Source: Sediminibacterium sp.
Lineage (GTDB): Bacteria; Bacteroidota; Bacteroidia; Chitinophagales; Chitinophagaceae
Direction of reading: 5' to 3'
Length of the DNA: 64,000 nt
Assembly (NCBI GenBank): GCA_017537025.1
Contig: JAFWCB010000008.1
Coordinates: 636,022 to 700,021, forward strand
A program made the position numbers and the translations under genes. The notes under the pieces were generated by a model. It did no database searches. It was not told the DNA's origin and saw only the letters and a list, made by a program, of their open reading frames with translations. Positions 23,253-32,128 of this stretch are shown here, piece by piece; the stretch's first letter is position 1; each line of letters begins with the position of its first letter.

Positions 23253-25658
23253 ATGGCAGACCCGATTATTCACATACTCGACCACGACAGCGAAGCAGAC
23301 ACCTGCCGGAAATTTGTATTGCCCAAACTCAAAGATGAAAGCGGTTGGACAGATGAGCAGATAATAGAGCAAAGACCATTTACAGACGGTAAGATAATTG
23401 TAATAGGCAGGATTGGACGTAGAAAGAAAGCAAAAAAGGCTGACTACCTACTTCGCTATTCACAAAACTATTTGATAGCAGTTGTTGAAGCAAAGAAACA
23501 TTACAAGACCGCAGCCGACGGTATGCAACAAGCAAAAGACTATGCTCAAATTTTAGGACTGAAATTTTGCTATGCAACAAACGGTAAAGAAATTTTGGAA
23601 TTCAATTTCATTACAGGACTTGAAACTAAAATCGAAAAGTTTCCAACTGCACAAGAGTTATGGAATAGACTGAACATAATTGAACCCGTTAAGCGGGAAA
23701 TTCAGGAAACACTTTTAAAACCATTTGCCGTAACTCCGGGCAAAGAAATTCGATACTACCAGCAAATAGCAATAAACAGAGCAGTTAAACATATTCTTGA
23801 AGGAAATAGAAAAGGTTTGCTCACCCTTGCGACAGGAACAGGTAAAACAACAGTAGCTTTTCAAATCATTCATAAACTTTGGAATAACCGTTGGAATACA
23901 AAAGGGGAACACCGCAGACCAAAAGTTTTATTCCTTGCTGATAGAAGCGTTTTAGTAACTGACCCACATGCAAAAGACTTTGCTTTATTCGGTGATGCAA
24001 GATGCTTAGTACCTGAAGAAGGTTTGCCAAGCAGCAGAGAGATTTATTTTTCTACTTATCAATCATTAGCAGAAGATAAAAGTAAAGTTGGAGCATTCAG
24101 AAATTTACCAAGAGATTTCTTTGACCTTATTGTAATTGACGAGTGCCATCGGGGAAGTTCTTCTGATGATAGCAACTGGCGAATAATATTGGAATACTTC
24201 AATACTTCAGTTCAATTAGGTTTGACTGCAACACCTTTACGAGCTGACAACAAAGACACTTATGCTTATTTTGGCAATCCGCTCTATACATACAGCTTAC
24301 GTCAGGGAATTGAAGATGGATTTTTAGCACCATATATTGTTCATCGTGTAGTTACAGATGCAGATGCAACAGGATGGCGGCCACATGATGGCCAAGTTGA
24401 TTCAACAGGCCAAGTAATTCCAGATGGAGTTTACACTACTCCCGACTTTGAAAATTCACTATCTCTTTTACCAAGAACGAAAGCAGTTGCAAAACATCTG
24501 CATCAGTTCATGCTTAAAAATGGAAGATTTGATAAGACAATTGTTTTTTGTGTTGACCAGGAACATGCAGACCAGTTTCGAAGAGAGATAAGCAATTTGA
24601 ATTCTGACCTTGTACGTCAGTATTCTGATTTTGCAGTTCGTATTGTTTCAGAAGAAGGAGACATCGGTAAAGGGCATTTGAGTAAGTTCATGGATATTGA
24701 TGAACCGATACCTGTTGTTGTAACCACTTCACGGCTTATGAGTACAGGTGTAGATGTGCCTACATGCAAGAATATTGTTTTGTTCCGTATGGTAAATTCA
24801 ATGACAGAGTTTAAACAGATTATTGGCAGAGGGACAAGAGTTAGAGATGACAAACAAAAACTTTTCTTTACAATACTTGACTATACTGGAAGTGCCACAA
24901 GAAATTTTGCTGACCCTGATTTTGATGGCGACCCACCACTTATCACACAAGAAGAGATTGACGAAAATGGACAAACCGTTGAAGGAACTTATCAGGAATT
25001 TCCAGAGCCACAGCAAGAGGAAGATGATGACTTTGAAGATTTCAATGGGAACATTCAAGATGATGGAGGCGACACAGGTGGCAGAAGAAAATATTATGTT
25101 ACCGAGGGTGAAATGGGAATAGCTGCGGAAACTATTCAAATCATTGACCCGGTTAGCGGAAGGTTGATTACAGTTCAACTTTCACAATATGCCAAAGAAA
25201 AGATTTCTACCATGTTCACCAATGCAAATGATTTTCGCAGCCATTGGAATAATCTTGAAGAAAGAAAACAAATACTTGAGCAGCTAGAAAACAACGGAAT
25301 TTCAATTGAGCAACTCATGGAAATTACAAAGCAAAAAGAAGCCGACCCGTTTGACTTGCTTTGTTTTGTTGCTTACGACCTAAAACCAAAAACAAGAAAA
25401 CAGAGAGCAGAACTCTTGAAGAAAAACAAGCATGATTTCTTTTCGCTTTACAGCGAAAAGGCACAACACATTTTGCAGATGATATTGGAGAAGTATGTTG
25501 ACTTTGGTTTGAATCAAATCCGACCCGACATTATTTCTGTTGACCCTTTCACACAGGAGGGCAACACGATTGAAATTGTAAATGAGTTTGGCGGCATGGA
25601 CAATTACAAGAAGGCAATCGAAGAATTACAAAAATTACTTTACGCTGAAGCAGCATAA
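23253..25658 (+). CDS. hsdR: Type I restriction enzyme R subunit
   Basis: Translocase and nuclease subunit of a type I restriction system, of the EcoEI-like class, 801 residues. The N-terminal nuclease motif is D64 ... E79-A-K81. The SF2 helicase core follows: LATGTGKTT Walker A near residue 193, DECHRGSS near 298, LTATPLR, and QIIGRGTRVRDD motif VI. An acidic stretch (EEDDDFEDF) comes before the C-terminal domain, which probably contacts the methylase. It lies 8 bases upstream of the M-S fusion. Confidence 0.95.
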   Translation: MADPIIHILDHDSEADTCRKFVLPKLKDESGWTDEQIIEQRPFTDGKIIVIGRIGRRKKAKKADYLLRYSQNYLIAVVEAKKHYKTAADGMQQAKDYAQILGLKFCYATNGKEILEFNFITGLETKIEKFPTAQELWNRLNIIEPVKREIQETLLKPFAVTPGKEIRYYQQIAINRAVKHILEGNRKGLLTLATGTGKTTVAFQIIHKLWNNRWNTKGEHRRPKVLFLADRSVLVTDPHAKDFALFGDARCLVPEEGLPSSREIYFSTYQSLAEDKSKVGAFRNLPRDFFDLIVIDECHRGSSSDDSNWRIILEYFNTSVQLGLTATPLRADNKDTYAYFGNPLYTYSLRQGIEDGFLAPYIVHRVVTDADATGWRPHDGQVDSTGQVIPDGVYTTPDFENSLSLLPRTKAVAKHLHQFMLKNGRFDKTIVFCVDQEHADQFRREISNLNSDLVRQYSDFAVRIVSEEGDIGKGHLSKFMDIDEPIPVVVTTSRLMSTGVDVPTCKNIVLFRMVNSMTEFKQIIGRGTRVRDDKQKLFFTILDYTGSATRNFADPDFDGDPPLITQEEIDENGQTVEGTYQEFPEPQQEEDDDFEDFNGNIQDDGGDTGGRRKYYVTEGEMGIAAETIQIIDPVSGRLITVQLSQYAKEKISTMFTNANDFRSHWNNLEERKQILEQLENNGISIEQLMEITKQKEADPFDLLCFVAYDLKPKTRKQRAELLKKNKHDFFSLYSEKAQHILQMILEKYVDFGLNQIRPDIISVDPFTQEGNTIEIVNEFGGMDNYKKAIEELQKLLYAEAA

Positions 25659-25666
25659 AATTTAAA

Positions 25667-27808
25667 ATGGCAAAGAGGAAAAAAGATAAAGTAGTTAAGC
25701 AGGAAACAACAGCACAGCGACTTTCGGGCATAATCAAAAGTTGCCGAAAGATTATGCGTAAAGACAAAGGCATGAATGGTGATGCTGACCGTTTGCCAAT
25801 GCTGACTTGGATAATGTTTCTAAAATTTTTGGACGACAACGAAAATCTTCAACAGACAAACGCAGAGTTGGAAGGAAAGAAATACAAACCTGCTATTGCT
25901 AGTCCATATCGTTGGCGTGATTGGGCAAAAGACAAAAATCTAACTGGTGATGATTTACTTGCTTTCATCAACAACGAAAAAGTAAAACTCACTGACGGAA
26001 AGGAACGCACAGGATTGTTTTACTACTTGCGTGGACTGCAAAGCGAAAATGGAACAGAACGCAAAGATGTGATTGCAACAGTTTTTAAAGGAGTTACAAA
26101 CCGAATGATTAACGGTTATTTGTTGCGTGATGTGGTAAATAAGATTGACGAAATACATTTCACTAACAACGAGGAGATAAACACACTTTCTCACTTGTAT
26201 GAAAGCATACTCAAAGAAATGCGTGATGCAAGCGGTGATGCAGGTGAGTTCTACACACCACGACCAGTTGTAAAGTTCATGGTTGAAATACTTGACCCGA
26301 AAATTGGTGAAACAGTTCTTGACCCTGCAAGCGGAACTGGAGGATTTTTGGTTGAAGCTTTTGACTATTTGAAGAAACAGGCAAAGACAGTTGAACAGCG
26401 AAAACTTTTGCAACGCAATTCAATTATCGGAGGCGAACCAAAGTCGCTTCCCTACTTACTTTGTCAAATGAATCTTCTTTTGCATGGCTTGGAATACCCG
26501 AACATTGACAGCGGTAACAGTTTGCGTTTTCCATTGCGTGATATTGGCGACAGAGAACGGGTAGATATTGTATTAACTAATCCGCCATTCGGTGGAGAAG
26601 AGGAAAGAGGCATCCTCAACAATTTTCCTGATGATAAAAAAACAGCCGAAACCGCTTTGCTTTTTCTTCAACTCATCATGCGAAAACTCAAACGCAAAAA
26701 ACCAAACGAGCAAGGAGGTAGAGCTGCAGTTGTTGTCCCTGATGGCATTCTTTCAGGCGATGGAGTTTGTGCAAGAATCAAAAAAGAACTTTTAGAAAAT
26801 TTCAATTTGCACACGATTGTAAAATTGCAAGAGGGAGTTTTTCATCCATACACAGGTATTCCTTGTAACTTACTTTTCTTTGAGCATGGCAAACCAACAA
26901 GCAAAGTTTGGTATTATGAAGTGCCAATGCCAGCCGATAGAAAAAGTTATTCAAAGACAAGACCGTTAAGCATCTCAGAATTCATTCCTGTTTCGCAATG
27001 GTGGAGCAAAAGAAAAGTGTCAGACATTTCTTGGTTTGTTGATGTAGATGAAATCGTAAATAGAAATTACAATCTTGATATAAAAAATCCATCAAAGAAA
27101 CTTGAAGATTTTTCTGTTACAGTTGCAGATAAAGTCAAGAAGGAATTAGATGTTTTCAAAACAACTTTCTCCGCTACTGACAAACTGCTTTCAAAGGGAT
27201 ATTGGAAATCTTTGAATCAAATAAATCCTTCTGAATTTAACGAAATTATTTTGGGAAATGTATTGAAGGAGAAACTAAACTACGAGACATTGATTCCGAC
27301 AAAAGCATACAACATACTTGGTTGTTCGCTTGCGGGCAGAGGACCATTTTTGAGAGAGACAAAACTTGGACAAGAAATTAGCGGAAAGGAATTAAATAAA
27401 GTTTCAAAAGGAAATTTCCTTTACAGTCGATTATTTGCCTGGAAAGGTGCATTTGGAATTATTGCAGATGAATTTGACGGCTACTACTGCTCAAACGAAT
27501 TTCCAGTTTATGAAGTTGACGAGACACAAGTATTAGCAGAATATTTGAGTTTGTATTTCACAAGACCATTTGTTTGGAGTGAAGTTGAGAAGTTCTGCAA
27601 AGGCACAACCAAAGCAAGCCGAAACAGATTCAAGGAAGAGTTTTTACTTGCAATGAAAATTCGTGTTCCGAAAGTTGAACGGCAAAAGGAAATTTTAAAA
27701 GCAGTTTCAGAATTGAACAAAACTGTTTCTCAAATAAATGAGTTTGCAAGTAGTTTGAGTGAAATACCTTTGAATGTTTTGGCGAATCTTTATCAGGGAG
27801 AGTTATAG
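25667..27808 (+). CDS. Type I methylase fused to a single-TRD specificity domain (HsdM-HsdS)
   Basis: Residues 1-480 form an N6-adenine methylase: an HsdM N-terminal helical domain, GEFYTPRPVV (193-202), SAM motif DPASGTGGF (219-227) and catalytic NPPF (305-308). From about residue 500 the chain becomes one HsdS target-recognition domain plus coiled coil (GNFLYSRLFAWKGAFGII, GTTKASRNRFKEEFL, VPKVERQKEILKAVSELNK). Ordinary HsdS has two such domains and is a separate gene; none is nearby. Two fused chains would be expected to pair and read a symmetric bipartite site. Confidence 0.9.
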   Translation: MAKRKKDKVVKQETTAQRLSGIIKSCRKIMRKDKGMNGDADRLPMLTWIMFLKFLDDNENLQQTNAELEGKKYKPAIASPYRWRDWAKDKNLTGDDLLAFINNEKVKLTDGKERTGLFYYLRGLQSENGTERKDVIATVFKGVTNRMINGYLLRDVVNKIDEIHFTNNEEINTLSHLYESILKEMRDASGDAGEFYTPRPVVKFMVEILDPKIGETVLDPASGTGGFLVEAFDYLKKQAKTVEQRKLLQRNSIIGGEPKSLPYLLCQMNLLLHGLEYPNIDSGNSLRFPLRDIGDRERVDIVLTNPPFGGEEERGILNNFPDDKKTAETALLFLQLIMRKLKRKKPNEQGGRAAVVVPDGILSGDGVCARIKKELLENFNLHTIVKLQEGVFHPYTGIPCNLLFFEHGKPTSKVWYYEVPMPADRKSYSKTRPLSISEFIPVSQWWSKRKVSDISWFVDVDEIVNRNYNLDIKNPSKKLEDFSVTVADKVKKELDVFKTTFSATDKLLSKGYWKSLNQINPSEFNEIILGNVLKEKLNYETLIPTKAYNILGCSLAGRGPFLRETKLGQEISGKELNKVSKGNFLYSRLFAWKGAFGIIADEFDGYYCSNEFPVYEVDETQVLAEYLSLYFTRPFVWSEVEKFCKGTTKASRNRFKEEFLLAMKIRVPKVERQKEILKAVSELNKTVSQINEFASSLSEIPLNVLANLYQGEL

Positions 27809-27811
27809 AAT

Positions 27812-27898
27812 ATGAAACCAAAACTATTTACAGCCATATTATTATTAATCAGTGCATATTCGCCGCTGTTTGTGATATTGGCTGTAAAGGAAAATTAA
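27812..27898 (+). CDS. Small hydrophobic ORF (28 aa)
   Basis: The ATG follows the hsdM-S stop by 3 bases. The product begins MKPKLFTAILLLISAYSPLF and is mostly one membrane-type helix ending VKEN. It may be a real small membrane peptide of the defence operon or the N-terminal stub of a larger membrane protein whose remainder is lost. It was found by reading the 139-base gap. No ribosome-binding site is apparent. Confidence 0.35.
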   Translation: MKPKLFTAILLLISAYSPLFVILAVKEN

Positions 27899-27947
27899 TT
27901 TACAGAGTAGAAATGCTACCTTTGAAGTATCAGATGACGATAAAAAT

Positions 27948-29180
27948 ATGCCAAAAAATACAGACGAACTAGAAAAACAATTAGAACTTTTATCACTAGG
28001 TTCAGGAGTTGAAGACGAGGTTGAGGAATTCCAACCTTTCGACCCTGAGAAAATTTCTATTGATACAAAACCAGTAATGATGGATACTTTACTTCGTAGA
28101 TTGGAGCAAGGTTCAATTATTCTTAATCCAGATTTTCAGCGTAATGAAGTTTGGACAATGGATAAGAAGTGTAAACTAATTGAATCGCTTATGCTGAAAA
28201 TTCCTCTGCCAATGTTTTATGTTTCAGCTGACGAAAAGGCAAACTATTATGTTGTAGATGGATTGCAGCGATTGAGCACACTTCGTGATTTTATTTTAGG
28301 GCAGAAGTTTTTGAAAACAAAAGAAGAAAGGTTCAAAGGCGAAGGATTTAAGTTAGAGGATTTAGAATTTTGGGGTGATTCTTACGATGGATTAAATTTT
28401 AATGCACTCCCTACCAATATAAAAAACAGAATTTTAGAAACGGGTTTTACCTTTACTATTATAAACCCTGGCACTCCCGAAGAGGTAAAGCGAAATATTT
28501 TCAAACGTATTAACACAGGCGGTGAACCATTGACACCACAAGAAATCCGTCATGCACTTTATATTGGTCAGTCAACGAAATTATTACTTAAACTCTCGCA
28601 GACTGAAGAATTTTTGGAAGCAACTGGACGTTCTGTAAAATCAAATCGAATGATGGACAGAGAGCTTATTTTACGTTGCCTAGCTTTCAATGTTCGGTCT
28701 TATGAAAATTATCCAAAGAACAATGATATGGATGCATTCCTTAGTGATACAATGCGCATCATCAATGTTATGCCTTCACTCAATGGTAAAGAGGGAGCAA
28801 AAGTATTTAAAGAGGGGGTAACGAGAGAGCAGGTTTTAATTAAAGATATTGATATTTTGGAAGAAAGATTTTTGCTAGCAATGGAGAGGGCAAAAGAAAT
28901 TTTTGAAGAGCATGCTTTTAGAAAAAGTTATCCGGGAAAACGCAGAACACCAATTAATAAAGGGTTATTTGAAGTATGGGCTAATCTTTTAGGTCAAATA
29001 TCTGAAAAAGAGTTCGGGAGATTGGTGCAGAATAAAGATGCCTTTATTGAGGAGCATTCCGAGTTATTGGATGACGATATGTTTATATATTACATTTCAA
29101 GGGACAGTTTAAAATTCTTTTCAGTTAAAGAGCGCTATGAAAAATTGCTAAGGTTGTTAAATAAATACACAAATGATTAG
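27948..29180 (+). CDS. DUF262 (ParB/Srx-fold) domain protein
   Basis: A 410-residue protein. The N-terminal DUF262 domain shows SIILNPDFQRNEVWTMDKK and VVDGLQRLSTL, a variant of the DGQQR motif that binds NTP or nucleic acid in ParB-like and GmrS proteins. FKRINTGGEPLTPQEIRHAL is also typical. The HNH/DUF1524 nuclease half of GmrSD is absent. The acidic N-terminus (EVEEFQPFDPE) is unassigned. Its stop overlaps the ATPase start by 8 bases, so the two are probably translated as partners. Confidence 0.85.
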   Translation: MPKNTDELEKQLELLSLGSGVEDEVEEFQPFDPEKISIDTKPVMMDTLLRRLEQGSIILNPDFQRNEVWTMDKKCKLIESLMLKIPLPMFYVSADEKANYYVVDGLQRLSTLRDFILGQKFLKTKEERFKGEGFKLEDLEFWGDSYDGLNFNALPTNIKNRILETGFTFTIINPGTPEEVKRNIFKRINTGGEPLTPQEIRHALYIGQSTKLLLKLSQTEEFLEATGRSVKSNRMMDRELILRCLAFNVRSYENYPKNNDMDAFLSDTMRIINVMPSLNGKEGAKVFKEGVTREQVLIKDIDILEERFLLAMERAKEIFEEHAFRKSYPGKRRTPINKGLFEVWANLLGQISEKEFGRLVQNKDAFIEEHSELLDDDMFIYYISRDSLKFFSVKERYEKLLRLLNKYTND

Positions 29181-30195
29181 TGAAGTATCTCTTATAGGAT
29201 TTAAATCATTTTTGAATCGCAAGTTAAAATTGGGTCAACTAACCGTTCTCACTGGATTAAATAGCAGTGGGAAAAGCTCAATAATTCAGGCTCTTCTTAT
29301 TCTTGAAAAGGCAAAGCGTAATGAAAATAGCATTTTGCTTGATGGGCATGGTTCGGTTGAAGAAATAAGAAACACATATCATAACAAAGAAATTCAGTTG
29401 GGGGTTACTGATGAATTTGGCTTGGAGTTTACAACTGACATTGCCATAGGAAATATAGAAGGTCAAACTTATGCTTGCAAAAACAGAGAAGAATTTAAGT
29501 ATCCCGAAATCATTTACATTTCGGCAAATAGATTTGGACCAAAAACATCTGTTCCGATTTATAATGACAGTTTCAAGAGAAACAGAATTGGAGCAAACGG
29601 AGAAAATCTGTTTCAGTTTATCAAATCGTTTGAAGACAAAACAATTGATGAAAGATTGAAGCACCCGAAATCAGAAGGGGAAACTTTAGAATATAACATC
29701 AGAGGTTGGATGAGTGTTATTTCTCCCAATGTTAAATTCAGATACGAAATAGATAAGAACAGTGATACTTCCTATTCCATGTTCAACGAGCATAGAGCAA
29801 CCAATGTTGGCTTTGGTTTGAGCTATTCTCTTTCGGTAATTGCATCTCTACTTATTGGAACATTAATCCCAAACAGTTTGGTGCTAATTGAAAATCCTGA
29901 AGCTCATCTGCATCCTAAAGGGCAAACTGAAATTGCTAACCTTATTTCGCTTTGTGCAATGGTAGGGACGCAAGTAATAATTGAAACTCACAGCGACCAT
30001 ATTTTTGATGGAATTAGAATCGCTGCAAAAAATTCAAATGGTTTTGCGAAGAATGTTCAAATACACTGGTTTGAACTAAACGACAAACAAAACTCCGAGG
30101 TTGCTTCACCAGAACTGAATGATGATGGAAGATTAAACAAGTGGCCCAAAGGATTATTTGACGAGTTTGAAATCAATGCCTCTAAACTTCTGTAA
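29173..30195 (+). CDS. AAA/ABC-type ATPase, DUF3696-like
   Basis: A 340-residue SMC/RecF-type ATPase without long coiled coils. Walker A is GLNSSGKSSIIQALL near residues 28-42; Walker B with D-loop is LIENPEAHLHPKGQ; then IIETHSDHIFDGIRIA, as in OLD-family and DUF3696 ATPases. NVGFGLSYSLSVIASLL fits the signature region. No TOPRIM nuclease follows, so the effector must be elsewhere, perhaps in the next gene 8 bases downstream. Confidence 0.88.
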   Translation: MISEVSLIGFKSFLNRKLKLGQLTVLTGLNSSGKSSIIQALLILEKAKRNENSILLDGHGSVEEIRNTYHNKEIQLGVTDEFGLEFTTDIAIGNIEGQTYACKNREEFKYPEIIYISANRFGPKTSVPIYNDSFKRNRIGANGENLFQFIKSFEDKTIDERLKHPKSEGETLEYNIRGWMSVISPNVKFRYEIDKNSDTSYSMFNEHRATNVGFGLSYSLSVIASLLIGTLIPNSLVLIENPEAHLHPKGQTEIANLISLCAMVGTQVIIETHSDHIFDGIRIAAKNSNGFAKNVQIHWFELNDKQNSEVASPELNDDGRLNKWPKGLFDEFEINASKLL

Positions 30196-30203
30196 TTAAG
30201 TTT

Positions 30204-31118
30204 ATGTTTCATTTTTGCTTCAACGACAGCATTCCGAAAGACGGAACTAATGATGGACTGGTAAAACATTTATCAGTTACACTTATTCATTACGACAAAA
30301 TCAAAAGGCGTTTTCCTACATCTGTGAATGGAATCATTACCGACCGATTACCTGAGAAAGTTTATCTGAATACTTCTGAATTTTCCTTGAGTGATTGCAT
30401 CGAGCATTTAGATAGAGAATTGAAAATAATTGCTTGTGCAAATTTCGGTAAGTATCCTGTAGATGATTATTACAATCAATTTGATATTGACAGCTTGCTA
30501 GCAAATGAATACACGATTACAGTAAATAAAATTGAGCATGATGCAACTAATGCAAAGATTGTTCAGGAGAATGGAGGTATACTTTTCACACTCCCAATTC
30601 ATAAGGAATTAGAAAACAACACTCTTGTAATTAGCGGCAAAGAAAAGCAAACTTGCGATGCAATAAATCAATATGGTTCTGACACAAACACTAATTTCAT
30701 TTCTGATTACATCCAAGACGACATTGTAAAAAGGGCAGCCGGTTTTGATAAATTAATTGCTTTTGTTGGCGCTTGTAAGTATGATGCAAGATTTAAATCT
30801 GATTTTGACAACCTAACTTTTGCAACACAGAAAAAACTTTTAAGTCATGTTCACCAATCAATAGAACGGAAAGCCGAAACAAGATTTTATCCTGATGATA
30901 AAAAAATAAAAGATGTAACTCCACATAATGAAAAATCAATTAAGGTTTTTGAATTAAGAGTTTTTGAACCTGTTGCAGTCAGAATGTATTTCTACGAGAC
31001 TCCAAAGAAAATTTATTTCGGCTGCATAAATGGGAAACCAAAAAAGAAAGTTCAAGACAACGATATTTTGAACGCTGCTTCAATAATCAAAGAACTTATT
31101 ATATTGGATAAGAGTTAA
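30204..31118 (+). CDS. Unknown defence-operon protein with RelE-like C-terminus
   Basis: A 304-residue soluble protein with no family I recognise over residues 1-210. The last ~90 residues (SHVHQSIERKAETRFYPDDK, IKVFELRVFEPVAVRMYFYE, KIYFGCINGKPKKK) resemble RelE/HigB-type toxins: a basic surface, a strand with R before the hairpin, and a lysine-rich loop. It follows the ATPase by 8 bases. A role as effector controlled by the DUF262-ATPase pair is inference. Structure prediction would quickly confirm or deny the RelE fold. Confidence 0.6.
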   Translation: MFHFCFNDSIPKDGTNDGLVKHLSVTLIHYDKIKRRFPTSVNGIITDRLPEKVYLNTSEFSLSDCIEHLDRELKIIACANFGKYPVDDYYNQFDIDSLLANEYTITVNKIEHDATNAKIVQENGGILFTLPIHKELENNTLVISGKEKQTCDAINQYGSDTNTNFISDYIQDDIVKRAAGFDKLIAFVGACKYDARFKSDFDNLTFATQKKLLSHVHQSIERKAETRFYPDDKKIKDVTPHNEKSIKVFELRVFEPVAVRMYFYETPKKIYFGCINGKPKKKVQDNDILNAASIIKELIILDKS

Positions 31119-31121
31119 AAA

Positions 31122-31301
31122 ATGATAAAAGAAGAAATCAACGCACAAAAAGCATACATATTTGCAATTCTCACAAGCCAACGCACAGACCGAAGCTTAG
31201 GCAAAGAACTTGCAAAGTCAATGCAGGAAAAAATTATATTTAAAAAATTTCCTTACTCTTCAAAAAATAAAAAACGCCACACACAACCCGACAGACAGTG
31301 A
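31122..31301 (+). CDS. Small hypothetical ORF ending defence operon (59 aa)
   Basis: The ATG lies 3 bases after the preceding stop. The product starts MIKEEINAQKAYIFAILTSQ, is helical for about 38 residues and then becomes a basic tail (KKFPYSSKNKKRHTQPDRQ) that looks non-native. This may be the 5' part of a longer gene cut off by repeat sequence. It is not recognised. Confidence 0.4.
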   Translation: MIKEEINAQKAYIFAILTSQRTDRSLGKELAKSMQEKIIFKKFPYSSKNKKRHTQPDRQ

Positions 31302-31853
31302 CACGAAAACTCAATACTGGCAATGGTTTACAAATACGACCGGACAGAATACCAGCCGGTAACAACGTGTTGCCTCAATTGGCGATAACCCCGACAAGTC
31401 GGGGCAGGCTGTGCAAAATTGAAGCAGAGTGCTACTATCAAGCTTTTATGCTGGGTAACAGTGTAGTGCTCCGGAATCGCCAACTGTTGCAACACGCAAA
31501 ACGTTGTGTAATGCAATGACTGCGCTATCAGGAAAAGATATAATCAAGTTTTTGAAGGTCAACATTCAATTGTTGGTCGACAATACTTATGGACTTGGAT
31601 ATTGAGCATCAACAACTTTAAAAGATGAGACTTTTACCTTCTGTTATTTTTCTTTATCCAGCTACAATAGCTACCACCAACCTCTAAGGATTTACACGAT
31701 TTAGACTTTCATAATGGAGCTTTAACTTTTGATATTTAACTTTTAAATTCACATACAAATATCTAAATACGATGTTGTAGAATTACATTAGCTGGTACAA
31801 TAATTTGAACCCCTTCATGAAGCCACTTCGACTCCTTTTTTAGAAAAACTTGT
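31302..31853. other. Degraded intergenic segment with hairpins
   Basis: About 550 bases without an intact gene. CCCCGAC AA GTCGGGG (31389-31404) is a perfect hairpin. ACAACGTGTTGC near 31363 is mirrored imperfectly by GCAACACGCAAAACGTTGT near 31490-31508, which could bound a small non-autonomous element. A hicA-like remnant (31516) lies inside. Frames across 31298-31519 cover these repeats and are not believed. Confidence 0.4.
31516..31680 (+). pseudogene. hicA-like toxin remnant (frameshifted)
   Basis: Starting from the ATG, MTALSGKDIIKFLK matches the beginning of HicA (YcfA) mRNA-interferase toxins, whose consensus opens with SGK(D/E)hhK.L. The frame then fails within about 15 codons. In another frame the continuation HSIVGRQ recalls the HicA strand that precedes the catalytic His, which is missing. 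No hicB follows. The call rests on short matches and the downstream limit is approximate. Confidence 0.35.
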
Positions 31854-31875
31854 AGTATATACAAAAAGTATATAC
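31854..31875 (+). promoter_or_regulatory. Operator-like direct repeats upstream of RHH-MazF pair
   Basis: AGTATATAC occurs twice, at 31854-31862 and 31867-31875, 13 bases apart. Each contains the palindrome GTATATAC, the pattern expected for cooperative binding of ribbon-helix-helix antitoxin dimers. The repeats end 22 bases before the antitoxin ATG, so autorepression by the toxin-antitoxin complex is the likely function. Confidence 0.6.
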
Positions 31876-31897
31876 TTTTATAAAAAATATAGTTTCT

Positions 31898-32128
31898 ATG
31901 AAAACTTTATCATTAAAACTCGATGATACCACATTCGATGAAGCCGAAGAAATAATTACAAAGCTTAACGTAGCAAGAAACAGATACATAAACGAAGCGG
32001 TTAGTGTTTACAACCGATATAATAAAAGAAAAATGCTTAAGAGTAAGCTTCTAAAGGAATCGAAACTTACAATGACTGATTCATTACAAATTCTTCATGA
32101 ATTTGAAAAGCTTATAGATGAAAATTAA
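31898..32128 (+). CDS. Ribbon-helix-helix antitoxin
   Basis: A 76-residue protein that opens with KTLSLKLDDTTFDEAEEII, a beta strand and helix of RHH DNA-binding antitoxins, followed by NVARNRYINEAV. The C-terminal helical tail would wrap the toxin. It overlaps the MazF gene by 11 bases. It probably represses its own promoter at the paired GTATATAC sites. Confidence 0.8.
   Translation: MKTLSLKLDDTTFDEAEEIITKLNVARNRYINEAVSVYNRYNKRKMLKSKLLKESKLTMTDSLQILHEFEKLIDEN

Noticed and set aside
24798-25178. Long minus-strand frame inside hsdR
   Set aside because: It is the shadow of a well-supported helicase gene and has no protein-like pattern.
27948-29180. GmrSD type IV restriction enzyme
   Set aside because: Only the DUF262 half is present; no DUF1524/HNH motif in this or neighbouring genes.
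31298-31519. ORF of 73 residues after the defence operon
   Set aside because: It is composed of palindromes and low-information sequence; opposite-strand frame is equally open.
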